This document shows positions 25,977 through 33,465 of a DNA stretch of 35,718 nucleotides, piece after piece. The stretch is from assembly GCA_964489695.1 (NCBI GenBank), contig CAZAZP010000009.1, positions 1-35,718 on the forward strand. The letters run 5' to 3'. A model generated the notes under the pieces. It saw only the letters and a list, made by a program, of their open reading frames with translations. It did not search any database and had not been told where the DNA came from. Origin of the DNA: CAYUXU01 sp964489695. GTDB taxonomy: Bacteria > Bacillota_I > Bacilli_A > Erysipelotrichales > Erysipelotrichaceae. The first letter of the stretch is position 1, and the number at the start of each line of letters is the position of its first letter. Made by a program: the position numbers and the translations under genes.

Positions 25977-26741
25977 CTACTTTTTAATTTTAATGATAAT
26001 TACCGTTTCATCAGCCTCGCGGCTTTCTTCCATCATAACATGAAAACCGACTTTTCGAACCATATCTACGGCTTGGGTAATGGTATTAACTGCGATTTTA
26101 TGATTCACCACAATCCCTTTGGTTTTACTAGTTGCTGGATTCGAGCTTGGTTGTTGGTGCTTTTCAACTAATTTTTCGGTCGCTTGAACATTTAAACCTT
26201 TTTCAATAATTTGCTTAAAGATTGTTGCTCGCCTTTGATCTTTGACACTTAATAAAGCACGACCATGGCGCTCAGTAATAAGCCGATTACTAATCGCGGT
26301 TTGAATAGCTGGTTCTAACTGGAGTAAGCGTAATTTATTAGCCACAGCACTTTGCGATTTACCTAAGCGACTCGCAATTTGTTCTTGGGTTAAACCATAA
26401 CTCACATTTAATTGTTGGTAAGCTTTAGCTTCATCAATTGCCGAAATATTTTCTCTTTGTAAGTTTTCAATTAAAGCTAACTCAGCCATTTGTTGATCTG
26501 ATACTTCATCGACTAATGCTAAAATCTCACTATAACCTAAAAATAAACAAGCCCGATAACGTCTTTCACCAGCTACTAGTTCATAGCCATTAGCGATTTT
26601 ACGAACTACTATTGGTTGTAATAAACCATGTTGCGCTATCGATTTGGCTAAGTCTTCAATTTTATCATCATGAAATTCACTCCGAGGTTGATAGCGATTC
26701 GGAATTATTTCTTTCATCGGAATATAAGCAGTAGCGCGCAT
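25977..26741 (-). CDS. noc: nucleoid occlusion protein Noc, without N-terminal membrane helix
   Basis: This ParB-like CTPase of 254 residues has 'IIPNRYQPRSEF', the CTP box 'GERRYRAC', 'ENLQRENIS' and a helix-turn-helix with 'LGKSQSAVANKLRLL'. The C-terminus ('AVNTITQAVDMVRKVGF...IIIKIKK') matches the Noc type rather than Spo0J, and the slot between rsmG and parA is where Noc is found. Bacillus Noc begins with an amphipathic helix (MKHSFSRFFGLG) that binds the membrane; here the protein begins about 12 residues before the ParB core. AAAGGAG directly before the ATG and the rsmG stop just upstream rule out a longer start. Confidence 0.9.
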   Translation of the reverse strand: MRATAYIPMKEIIPNRYQPRSEFHDDKIEDLAKSIAQHGLLQPIVVRKIANGYELVAGERRYRACLFLGYSEILALVDEVSDQQMAELALIENLQRENISAIDEAKAYQQLNVSYGLTQEQIASRLGKSQSAVANKLRLLQLEPAIQTAISNRLITERHGRALLSVKDQRRATIFKQIIEKGLNVQATEKLVEKHQQPSSNPATSKTKGIVVNHKIAVNTITQAVDMVRKVGFHVMMEESREADETVIIIKIKK

Positions 26742-26753
26742 TGATTGACTCCT

Positions 26754-27449
26754 TTAAATTAGTGGTTGATGTTTGATCTGAGCAAAGTTACGCGGATACT
26801 TAAGTGGCGTCGGTTTAACTTTACGGTATATTACATTATAACGAATTATCTCCGGATTTAAAACTTGTTCGTAAACTTCTTGTAGTTTTAAACCTAAAAG
26901 CTGACTAGCACGGGTGGCCTGTTTGACCTCTTGCTTTACAGCTTGGCCCTTATAGGCTAACAGATAACCATCGAGTTGCACTAAAGGCGCACAAAGCTCT
27001 AAAAGAACCGGTAAATTAGCGACTGCTCGGGCCGTTACTAACGGAAAGTTCTCCCGAGTTTGCTGGGCATATACTTCCGCCCGTTCATTAATCAAGGTCA
27101 CCTTTAATCCTAGTTCTTGGGTTAAAATTTCTAAGAACCGAATTCTTTTTTTCAGCGGTTCAACAATGGTTACGTCCAGTTCTGGGTAGACTATTTTTAA
27201 AGGAATACTAGGAAAACCCGCCCCCGCTCCCACATCACCTAACTTTTTTGGTAAGGGAAAAACCAAAGCAGGTAATAACGAATCATAAAAGTGTTTTAAA
27301 TAAACCTCAGTTTCATCCGTAATAGCCGTTAAATTGATTTTTTGATTATATTCAATTAACAACTCATAATAACGTGAAAATTGCGCGGTTTGAACAGCAC
27401 TTAAAGTAATACCTTGTTGAGCTAGTCGCTCATTAAAAAACTCTGGCAT
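26754..27449 (-). CDS. rsmG: 16S rRNA (guanine527-N7)-methyltransferase
   Basis: RsmG (GidB) methylates G527 of 16S rRNA with SAM; its loss gives low-level streptomycin resistance in many species. The 231-residue protein has 'NLTAITDETEVYLKHFYDSL' and the SAM loop 'GDVGAGAGFPSIPL', both characteristic. AAGGAG precedes the ATG. It lies 21 bp downstream of mnmG, as in most Bacillota. Confidence 0.97.
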   Translation of the reverse strand: MPEFFNERLAQQGITLSAVQTAQFSRYYELLIEYNQKINLTAITDETEVYLKHFYDSLLPALVFPLPKKLGDVGAGAGFPSIPLKIVYPELDVTIVEPLKKRIRFLEILTQELGLKVTLINERAEVYAQQTRENFPLVTARAVANLPVLLELCAPLVQLDGYLLAYKGQAVKQEVKQATRASQLLGLKLQEVYEQVLNPEIIRYNVIYRKVKPTPLKYPRNFAQIKHQPLI

Positions 27450-27470
27450 CTTATTTACTCCTTAAAACTA

Positions 27471-29336
27471 CTAAACCGTCAGCGCCCGGTCTTTTTGTTT
27501 TAAATACAAAGCTAACACTGCAATATCCGCCGGATTAACCCCGGAGATTCGGGCAGCTTGACCAATGGTTAGTGGTTGGACTTTTAACAGCTTTTGGCGA
27601 CCTTCAATCGAAAGATGCGGTACCGCCTGATAATTAAGATCACTTGGTAATAATAAAGCTTCCATCGCTTTTAAACGACTTGCTTCTTTATTGGCTTTTT
27701 CAATATAACCAGCGTATTTGATTTCAATTTCTACCTTATTAATTACTTCTTGGCGATATGATTGAGTTAAATAAGCTAATAAGGCAGTTAGTTTAACGTG
27801 GGGTCTTTTCAATAATTCTAAACCGGTTACTTTACCATTTAACGCTTCATAACCTAACTCAATCAAGTAAGTATTAATTGGATGATTTTGATTAAAATTC
27901 AATTGACTTAATTCAGCCATTAACATAGCTTCTGCGCTTTGGTCATGTTTATAGGCTTGATATTGGGCTTTGGAAATTGTTTTTAGCTGATGACCATATT
28001 CGCTTAAGCGGGTATCAGCGTTATCATGCCGTAATAATAGACGATACTCCGCCCGCGAAGTTAATAAGCGATACGGTTCCGTGGTGCCTTTCGTTACTAG
28101 ATCATCAATTAACACCCCGATATAAGCTTCATCACGACGTAAGATAAATGGCGGTAAATTCTTTAAAGCGTTAATCGCATTAATTCCAGCCATTAAGCCT
28201 TGACAAGCCGCTTCTTCATAGCCAGATGTACCATTAATTTGGCCAGCACTATAAAGACCTTGGTAAAGCTTGGTTTCTAAGGTCGGTTTTAATTGTAATG
28301 GATTAATTGCATCATATTCAATTGCATAAGCATATTTTAAAATTTGAGCATTTTTTAAAGCCGGAATACTACGAATCATGATTTCCTGAACATCATAAGG
28401 CATCGAGGTCGACATGCCAGATAAATAAACTGTCTCCATTTCCGCTGATTCTGGTTCTAAGAATAATTGGTGACGATTTTTATCTTTAAACCGAACAATC
28501 TTATCTTCAATCGACGGACAATAACGTGGACCAACGCCGGTCACCACCCCTGAATACATCGATGAACGATTTAAGTTCAAATTAATTACTTGGTGAGTTT
28601 CCGCTGTTGTATAGGTCAAATAACAAGGATATTGCTTTGAAATAATTTCATCAGGCGTTGTTCGATAAGAAAAACTATTAAACTCTTTATCCCCAGGTTG
28701 AATTTCAGTTAAAGAATAATCGATGGAATCTTTATGGAGACGGGCTGGTGTTCCAGTTTTTAAGCGGAACAGTTCAAAGCCAAGTTGCTTTAAATTAGCG
28801 GACAAATCTTGGCTAGTAGCTTGATTGTTGGGACCACTAATCGTCACTTCTTCGCCAACTAATACAGCGCTATTCATATAAGTACCCGTCGTTAAAATAA
28901 CAACTTTAGCGTGTAAGTTTTCACCCGTTCCAAGTTTAACTCCCGTGACTTTTTGATCTTGGACTAAAACTTCATTCACCATGGCTTCTTGAACTTCTAA
29001 GTTTTCTTCAGAAAATAAGAGTTCCTGCATCAATTTCGTATATTTAATTTTATCGATTTGGACTCTTAAAGCCCAAACACCCGGTCCTTTATTGGTATTT
29101 AAAAGTTTAAACTGGAGCGCTGCTAAATCGCTGATTCGGGGCATCACACCGCCTAAAGCATCAATTTCCTTTACCACGACCCCTTTGGCGGGACCACCAA
29201 CTGAGGGGTTACAAGGTAACGCCGCGATATTAGCAATACTACCAGTTATTAATTTAGTTTTTAAACCTGCTCTGGCGCAGACGACAGCCGCTTCAATTCC
29301 AGCATGACCGCCCCCAACGACGATTACATCTAACAT
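27471..29336 (-). CDS. mnmG: tRNA uridine-5-carboxymethylaminomethyl(34) synthesis enzyme MnmG
   Basis: This 621-residue FAD enzyme (GidA) is the partner of MnmE in U34 modification. Motifs: the FAD loop 'VVGGGHAGIEAA' (6-17), 'CNPSVGGPAKG' with the catalytic-region cysteine, 'LKTGTPAR', and the C-terminal MnmE-binding domain. AAAGGAAG precedes the ATG. A possible -10 TAAAAT lies at 29360-29365, with no clear -35. It heads the operon that runs through rsmG, noc and parA to parB. Confidence 0.98.
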   Translation of the reverse strand: MLDVIVVGGGHAGIEAAVVCARAGLKTKLITGSIANIAALPCNPSVGGPAKGVVVKEIDALGGVMPRISDLAALQFKLLNTNKGPGVWALRVQIDKIKYTKLMQELLFSEENLEVQEAMVNEVLVQDQKVTGVKLGTGENLHAKVVILTTGTYMNSAVLVGEEVTISGPNNQATSQDLSANLKQLGFELFRLKTGTPARLHKDSIDYSLTEIQPGDKEFNSFSYRTTPDEIISKQYPCYLTYTTAETHQVINLNLNRSSMYSGVVTGVGPRYCPSIEDKIVRFKDKNRHQLFLEPESAEMETVYLSGMSTSMPYDVQEIMIRSIPALKNAQILKYAYAIEYDAINPLQLKPTLETKLYQGLYSAGQINGTSGYEEAACQGLMAGINAINALKNLPPFILRRDEAYIGVLIDDLVTKGTTEPYRLLTSRAEYRLLLRHDNADTRLSEYGHQLKTISKAQYQAYKHDQSAEAMLMAELSQLNFNQNHPINTYLIELGYEALNGKVTGLELLKRPHVKLTALLAYLTQSYRQEVINKVEIEIKYAGYIEKANKEASRLKAMEALLLPSDLNYQAVPHLSIEGRQKLLKVQPLTIGQAARISGVNPADIAVLALYLKQKDRALTV

Positions 29337-29418
29337 CTTGTCACTTCCTTTGTTTATCTATTTTACCATGATTCATTCTACTACTGGAAAAAATTGATTC
29401 AGTTCGCTTAAAACTTTT

Positions 29419-29447
29419 TTACTGACTTAAGGATTTAATTTCAGTAA
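29419..29447. repeat. short inverted repeat in the divergent intergenic region
   Basis: Arms TTACTGA (29419-29425) and TCAGTAA (29441-29447) pair perfectly with 15 bp between. There is no T-run on either side, so it is not a terminator. It lies between the divergent mnmG and CNNM promoters and might be an operator. The rest of 29366-29464 shows nothing else that I can name. Confidence 0.35.
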
Positions 29448-29464
29448 TAATCTTGGCGCATAAT

Positions 29465-29492
29465 TTGACAATCAATTGATTTATGCTAAAAT
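29465..29492 (+). promoter_or_regulatory. strong promoter of the CNNM gene leader
   Basis: TTGACA (29465-29470), a 16-bp spacer, then TAAAAT (29487-29492) with a TGC extension. The spacer contains a 12-bp perfect palindrome centred on CAATTG (29470-29481), a possible repressor site. Transcription should begin near 29499, about 210 bases before the CNNM start codon. Confidence 0.8.
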
Positions 29493-29498
29493 TACCTC

Positions 29499-29708
29499 AG
29501 GAAGGCAAGGTGGATTAAAATTGGCTGATCCTGACCCTAGTCGAAGGCGGTTGCAACAAACTCATAATTATGTACCAATAAAACCGGTTTACATGGTTTT
29601 TTTACTATTATGCCACTTAACTAGTTACCAACAAAATAATTCACATCTCAACTTATTACTATAGTCTCGCTACTTAAATCAATTAGTCGCAACTATAGGA
29701 GGAACCAT
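29499..29708 (+). ncRNA. long structured leader, candidate cis-regulatory RNA or attenuator
   Basis: About 210 bases of transcribed leader precede the CNNM gene. A hairpin pairs 29509-29515 with 29528-29536 (seven pairs, a two-base bulge), and GCAA at 29505-29508 can close it with TTGC at 29551-29554. A terminator-like hairpin follows (29580-29585 with 29595-29600, then three more T). Its loop can instead pair with 29570-29576 (ATGTACC against GGT..ACAT), a mutually exclusive fold. A last 7-bp pairing (29659-29665 with 29692-29698) reaches into the AGGAGG ribosome site. I do not recognise a known riboswitch class. A 62-codon open frame here has no ribosome site and no sign of being real. Confidence 0.45.
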
Positions 29709-31037
29709 ATGCCCACTTCATCAATCTGGACACCCATTATCTTACAAGTCATTTTAATTAGTTTAAACGCTATTTTTGCAAGTGCAGAAATTGCGGTTTT
29801 ATCCTTTAATAAAAGTAAACTGGAAAAATATGCGAGTAGTAATCATCGCAAAGCGTTAAAACTTATGGCCTTAACTAAAGAACCAGAAAAGTTTCTTGCG
29901 ACGATCCAAGTCGGAATTACTTTAGCTGGTTATTTAGGGGCTGCTTTTGCGGGTAATAACTTTGGCCAACGCTTAGCACTCTGGTTAAATGGCTTAGGGT
30001 TAAATTTATCTTTAACGACTTTAAACCATCTTTCGGTTATCTTAATTACTTTAATTTTATCTTTTTTCACTTTAATCTTTGGAGAACTTGTCCCAAAAAG
30101 AATCGCCATGCGCAATGCAGAAAAAGTTAGCTTCGCTTTTACATCACTGCTAGTTATAATCTCAATTATCTTTAAACCAATTGTTTGGTTATTAAGTAAA
30201 GCTACCAACTTAATTTTATTATTATTAGGGATTAATCCCGAAGCCGATGATAACGCCGTGACTGAAGAAGAAATCTTATTATTAATCGATGTCGGTAGTA
30301 CAAAAGGGACGATTGAACTTGAAGAACGAGAAATGATTGAAAACATCTTTGAGTTTGACGATACGATCGTCGGAGAAATCATGACCCACCGCTTAGATGT
30401 CGAGCTATTATGGATGGAAGATGATTTAGCTACTTGGGATAAAATTATCTCCGAAAGCTTTCATACGCAATATCCCATCTGTAAAGATAGCCCAGATAAT
30501 ATCGTTGGGATTTTAAATACTAAGTTCTACTATCGATTAAAAGAACGCAGTTTAGAAAATATTTTAAAAGAAGCGGTCAAGCCGGCTTACTTCGTGCCGG
30601 AAACTGCTACGATTAATGTTTTATTTGCTAATATGCAAAAAACTCAAAATCACTTCGCCATTGTCTTAGATGAATATGGCGGAATGAGTGGGATTATCAC
30701 GATTAACGACGTCTTAGCTGAGATTGTTGGGGAATTTGATGATAATTTAGAGAAAGAAAAGAAACCACCACAGATTAAAAAGTTAGCTGATAATTCTTGG
30801 TTAATCCAAGGTACCACCCCGTTAGATGAAATCGAAGAACAACTGGATATTAGTTTGCCAGTTGATGAATTTGATACATTTGCTGGTTATATTTTGAACC
30901 AATTAGGAACCATTCCTGATGATGGAGAAAAACCCGAAATCATGGCGGATAACTTACAAATCAAAATCCTACAGATCTTAGATCACCGGATTGTCAGTAC
31001 AAAGGTAACCATCTTACCACCAGCCATTAACGATTAA
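29709..31037 (+). CDS. CNNM/CorC (hemolysin-type) membrane protein with CBS domains
   Basis: This 442-residue integral membrane protein has an N-terminal DUF21/CNNM transmembrane domain (about 1-195). It shows the conserved small-residue helix 'FASAEIAVLSF' and 'FGELVPKR'. A pair of CBS domains follows (about 210-345, 'IVLDEYGGMSGIITINDVL'), then a C-terminal CorC_HlyC domain (about 350-435). Family members are linked to magnesium, cobalt or sodium efflux; older names call them hemolysins. AGGAGG with a 6-base spacer precedes the ATG. The gene is monocistronic, bounded by its own promoter and terminator, and has an unusually long leader. Confidence 0.92.
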   Translation: MPTSSIWTPIILQVILISLNAIFASAEIAVLSFNKSKLEKYASSNHRKALKLMALTKEPEKFLATIQVGITLAGYLGAAFAGNNFGQRLALWLNGLGLNLSLTTLNHLSVILITLILSFFTLIFGELVPKRIAMRNAEKVSFAFTSLLVIISIIFKPIVWLLSKATNLILLLLGINPEADDNAVTEEEILLLIDVGSTKGTIELEEREMIENIFEFDDTIVGEIMTHRLDVELLWMEDDLATWDKIISESFHTQYPICKDSPDNIVGILNTKFYYRLKERSLENILKEAVKPAYFVPETATINVLFANMQKTQNHFAIVLDEYGGMSGIITINDVLAEIVGEFDDNLEKEKKPPQIKKLADNSWLIQGTTPLDEIEEQLDISLPVDEFDTFAGYILNQLGTIPDDGEKPEIMADNLQIKILQILDHRIVSTKVTILPPAIND

Positions 31038-31062
31038 AAGACTATTACGATAGTCTTTTTTT
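31036..31062 (+). terminator. rho-independent terminator of the CNNM gene
   Basis: Nine-base arms (31036-31044 and 31051-31059) pair perfectly around a 6-base loop and are followed by T. The stem begins inside the stop codon. Confidence 0.9.
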
Positions 31063-31065
31063 AAC

Positions 31066-31094
31066 TTGACAAATAAGCAAAACTACTTTAGTGT
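31066..31094 (+). promoter_or_regulatory. promoter of the ABC transporter operon
   Basis: TTGACA at 31066-31071 is followed after 17 bp by TAGTGT (31089-31094), which keeps the key T, A and final T of a -10 box. The GntR-type dyad overlaps the -10 box. Confidence 0.6.
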
Positions 31095-31114
31095 ATTATA
31101 TGTAATGATACACT
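31090..31114. promoter_or_regulatory. GntR (YtrA-type) operator candidate
   Basis: A 25-bp near-palindrome has outer arms AGTGTAT (31090-31096) and ATACACT (31108-31114). Pairing continues inward with one mismatch, so nine of the outer ten positions on each side match. It covers the -10 box and start site of the ABC operon that contains a gntR gene, so self-repression is the natural reading. Confidence 0.7.
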
Positions 31115-32065
31115 TAAAGGAGCTTAGTCATGATCAAGATTGAACACCTAAGTAAAAGCTTTGGCAGTAATGAGGTCTTAGATAATTTATCACTCACCCT
31201 AAAACCCAGCACGATTTATGGTTTAGTTGGCGAAAACGGGGTTGGGAAATCGACCTTATTACGATGTTTAGCTAATATCTACCAAATTGATAATGGTTTT
31301 ATCAAGGTAGATGACTTACCGCTAACTGCCATTAACCAAACTAATAAACAAATCTTTTATGTTTCCGATGAACCCTTCTTTTTAGCTAACGCTAATCTAA
31401 TCAGTATGCAACGTTACTACCAAATCTTTTATCCTAGCTTTGATGTGACTTATTATCAATGGTTATTAGCTAAGTTTGAACTAGATGAAAAGATGCCCAT
31501 TACGCACTTCTCCAAAGGCATGGCCCGCCAAGCTGCCCTTAGTTTAGGCTTAGCCACCAGACCAAACTATCTACTATTAGATGAAGCCTTTGATGGCTTA
31601 GATCCGTATAAACGGATTATCTTAAAACAAATCTTAATTGATGAAGTTATAAACCGCTCACTCACCGTCGTAATTGCTTCACATAACTTAAAAGAGATTA
31701 ATGACTTTGCGGAACATCTACTAATCTTACATCATGGTCAAATTACTTTAGACCGCTCCATCTCCGACTTACAAACCGATTATCAAAAATACCAATGTGC
31801 CTTTAAGGAGCTTGAGTTACCTTCAGAGTTTGACAGTTATCACCCATTATATGTAAATCAAGTTGGAAAGGTTTATACCATTGTTTTAAAAAGTGATAAT
31901 CAAGCTGCTTTAACTTATTTAAAGAGTTTAAAACCCTTACTGTTAGAACCGTTACCTTTATCCTTAGAAGAACTATTTATTTATTACTTAGAGAAAGAGG
32001 TGCCTTATGTCGCATTTTAACCGTAGACAAGTCCGAGAATTACTCGCCTTTACCTGGCAAAAACA
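31115..32065 (+). repeat. 951-bp direct repeat, copy 1
   Basis: This segment recurs at 33437-34387 (offset 2322 bp). By eye I find no difference over the whole length, and the two ATPase proteins are identical. It covers the ATPase ribosome site, the whole ATPase gene and the first 19-20 codons of the following permease. Identity stops abruptly at both edges. Confidence 0.95.
31130..32020 (+). CDS. ABC transporter ATP-binding protein, copy 1 (YtrB-like)
   Basis: This 296-residue ATPase energises the permease encoded by the overlapping gene. Walker A 'GENGVGKS' (34-41), the signature loop in the variant form 'FSKGM' (near 127-131) in place of LSGGQ, Walker B 'LLLDEAFDGLD' (near 146-156) and the switch His in 'ASHNLKE' are all visible. 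The FSKGM variant is typical of GntR-linked YtrB/BcrA-type ATPases. It is first in the operon after the dyad operator. It is identical in sequence to the ATPase at 33452-34342. Its AAAGGAG leader belongs to the duplicated segment. It overlaps the permease start by 14 bp. Confidence 0.93.
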   Translation: MIKIEHLSKSFGSNEVLDNLSLTLKPSTIYGLVGENGVGKSTLLRCLANIYQIDNGFIKVDDLPLTAINQTNKQIFYVSDEPFFLANANLISMQRYYQIFYPSFDVTYYQWLLAKFELDEKMPITHFSKGMARQAALSLGLATRPNYLLLDEAFDGLDPYKRIILKQILIDEVINRSLTVVIASHNLKEINDFAEHLLILHHGQITLDRSISDLQTDYQKYQCAFKELELPSEFDSYHPLYVNQVGKVYTIVLKSDNQAALTYLKSLKPLLLEPLPLSLEELFIYYLEKEVPYVAF

Positions 32066-33083
32066 AAAAAAGTTAGTTTTAGTCTGTACCTTATTATTAA
32101 TTGCGATTAATTTGAGTAGTATTAATCAATCGCTATTTTCAACCTATCGCGCGAGTACAGCTTTAGCTTATCACTTCGCTACCACGAGCTTAACCAGCCT
32201 TTTAGCGGTGAGTTTACCTTTTATTTTATTTGATTATCTAAATAATAAAACTGAATTAGACTTTCTAGCTAATACACCACTTAGTCCGCTTAAATTATTT
32301 CAATGCCAATTAGTGAGTGGTTTAAGTATGTTACTGGGTATTTATTTAGTGGGCTTTTTGTCTAATGTTTTAGTGGCTTTTTACTTTACTGGCTGGCAAC
32401 CTTTTCATTTAGTGATTGGATTAGGTTCAGTCATAATTATCAGCTTGCTTTTTTTAACCGCCTTAACGGCCTTGCTTTTAACAAATACAGCCCTTGATAG
32501 TGCGATAATTATTGGAATTAGTCTTTTTATATTGCCTCTAATTATTACTAACTTTGATATTGTGTTTTATCAAGTCTTTAATTTTACTCTTTTTACCTCT
32601 AGTAATATTTATGCTTATCTGTCTGTTTTACTAGCCAGCTTTAAGTATTTTGATTTAGCCCAGCAAGTTCTTAATCAAATCACTTATGATCATGTTGTTT
32701 TTTTGACTGAGCTAGTTCAATTAGTCGCTTATCACTTAATTATTATGTTTGGTTTAACCTGGTTAACAACTTTTTTACTTAAAAAGCGAAAAGTCGAAAA
32801 TATCAATTCAGCTTTAAACAATACCTTAGCTTATAAAAATCTGTTATTGATGACCGTTTTAAATCTCCAGATTCTCACGACTATCCCAATGTTATTTCAA
32901 TCACATCGTTGGCTCTGGTTTTATCTTGCGACGTTATTTCCATTATTAGTTAGTACATTAGTTTACGCAGCCATGCTGGTGTTTGTGGAACGCTCTTATC
33001 ATAATTTTTTACCCCAATTAAAACGCTATGGTCTAATTGGAATAATCACGCATATCAGTCTTTTAATTATTTATCGTTTATAA
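32007..33083 (+). CDS. ABC transporter permease 1
   Basis: This 358-residue membrane protein has about eight to ten hydrophobic segments and short loops, fitting an ABC-2 type permease. The first 20 residues (MSHFNRRQVRELLAFTWQKQ), a basic, amphipathic cytoplasmic lead-in, are identical to those of permease 2 at 34329; after that there is no visible similarity. It overlaps the ATPase by 14 bp and ends 13 bp before gntR. The substrate is unknown. Relatives of YtrABCDEF are tied to envelope stress and cell-wall antibiotics, but I cannot assign that here. Confidence 0.85.
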   Translation: MSHFNRRQVRELLAFTWQKQKKLVLVCTLLLIAINLSSINQSLFSTYRASTALAYHFATTSLTSLLAVSLPFILFDYLNNKTELDFLANTPLSPLKLFQCQLVSGLSMLLGIYLVGFLSNVLVAFYFTGWQPFHLVIGLGSVIIISLLFLTALTALLLTNTALDSAIIIGISLFILPLIITNFDIVFYQVFNFTLFTSSNIYAYLSVLLASFKYFDLAQQVLNQITYDHVVFLTELVQLVAYHLIIMFGLTWLTTFLLKKRKVENINSALNNTLAYKNLLLMTVLNLQILTTIPMLFQSHRWLWFYLATLFPLLVSTLVYAAMLVFVERSYHNFLPQLKRYGLIGIITHISLLIIYRL

Positions 33084-33096
33084 ATAGGAGGTGCCC

Positions 33097-33465
33097 ATGT
33101 TTCAAATTAACCCGACTAATAAAATACCACTTTATCAACAAGTCAAAGATATGCTGATAAAATATATTGTCCAAGGTGTTTTTCAGCCCCAAGAAGCCAT
33201 TCCTTCGATTCGTGACTTAGCCAATCAACTAGCAATTAATCCTAATACCGTCTTGAAAGCTTTTAAAGAGCTGGAAAGTGAAGGCTATATCTATTCAATT
33301 GTTGGAAAAGGCTCTTATGTTAGTGATATCGCGATTATCACAGAACTAAATAAAAAACAAGCTCGTTATAAATTTACTGAACAGGTTAAAAACAGCTTAC
33401 AATTTGGTCTTAGTCCCCAAGAGTTAATGAAAATGATAAAGGAGCTTAGTCATGATCAAGATTGA
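33097..33465 (+). CDS. GntR-family regulator, YtrA subfamily
   Basis: This 122-residue repressor has the GntR winged helix-turn-helix: 'IPLYQQVKDMLIKYIV', 'IPSIRDLANQLAINPNTVLKAFKELESEGYI' and the wing 'GKGSYVS'. The small C-terminal part (about 45 residues, all helix) marks the YtrA subfamily, whose members control neighbouring ABC transporter genes. A GTG at 33091 is in frame but lies in the GGAGG ribosome site, so ATG 33097 is used. The gene is in the middle of the operon, which is unusual because ytrA normally comes first. Its last codons overlap the next ATPase by 14 bp and lie inside the 951-bp repeat. Confidence 0.92.
   Translation: MFQINPTNKIPLYQQVKDMLIKYIVQGVFQPQEAIPSIRDLANQLAINPNTVLKAFKELESEGYIYSIVGKGSYVSDIAIITELNKKQARYKFTEQVKNSLQFGLSPQELMKMIKELSHDQD

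Noticed and set aside
29499..29604. SRP RNA, T-box or known riboswitch
   Set aside because: The GGAAGG string recalls the SRP RNA tip and GGTGG recalls a T-box, but the flanking conserved bases and stems of either are absent. It is kept only as an unassigned structured leader.
29476..29664. 62-codon plus-strand open frame in the leader of the CNNM gene
   Set aside because: No ribosome site before its start, the predicted peptide is not domain-like, and it begins upstream of the -10 box of the promoter at 29465-29492.
29930..30382. 150-codon minus-strand open frame opposite the CNNM gene
   Set aside because: It is antisense to the conserved DUF21 and CBS region; its Ser/Ile-rich composition is that of an antisense shadow.
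33091..33096. Earlier GTG start for gntR, and similar early starts at 3153, 14039, 18657 and 18974
   Set aside because: Each lies in or too near the ribosome site, or adds residues outside the family homology. The next in-frame ATG has proper spacing.
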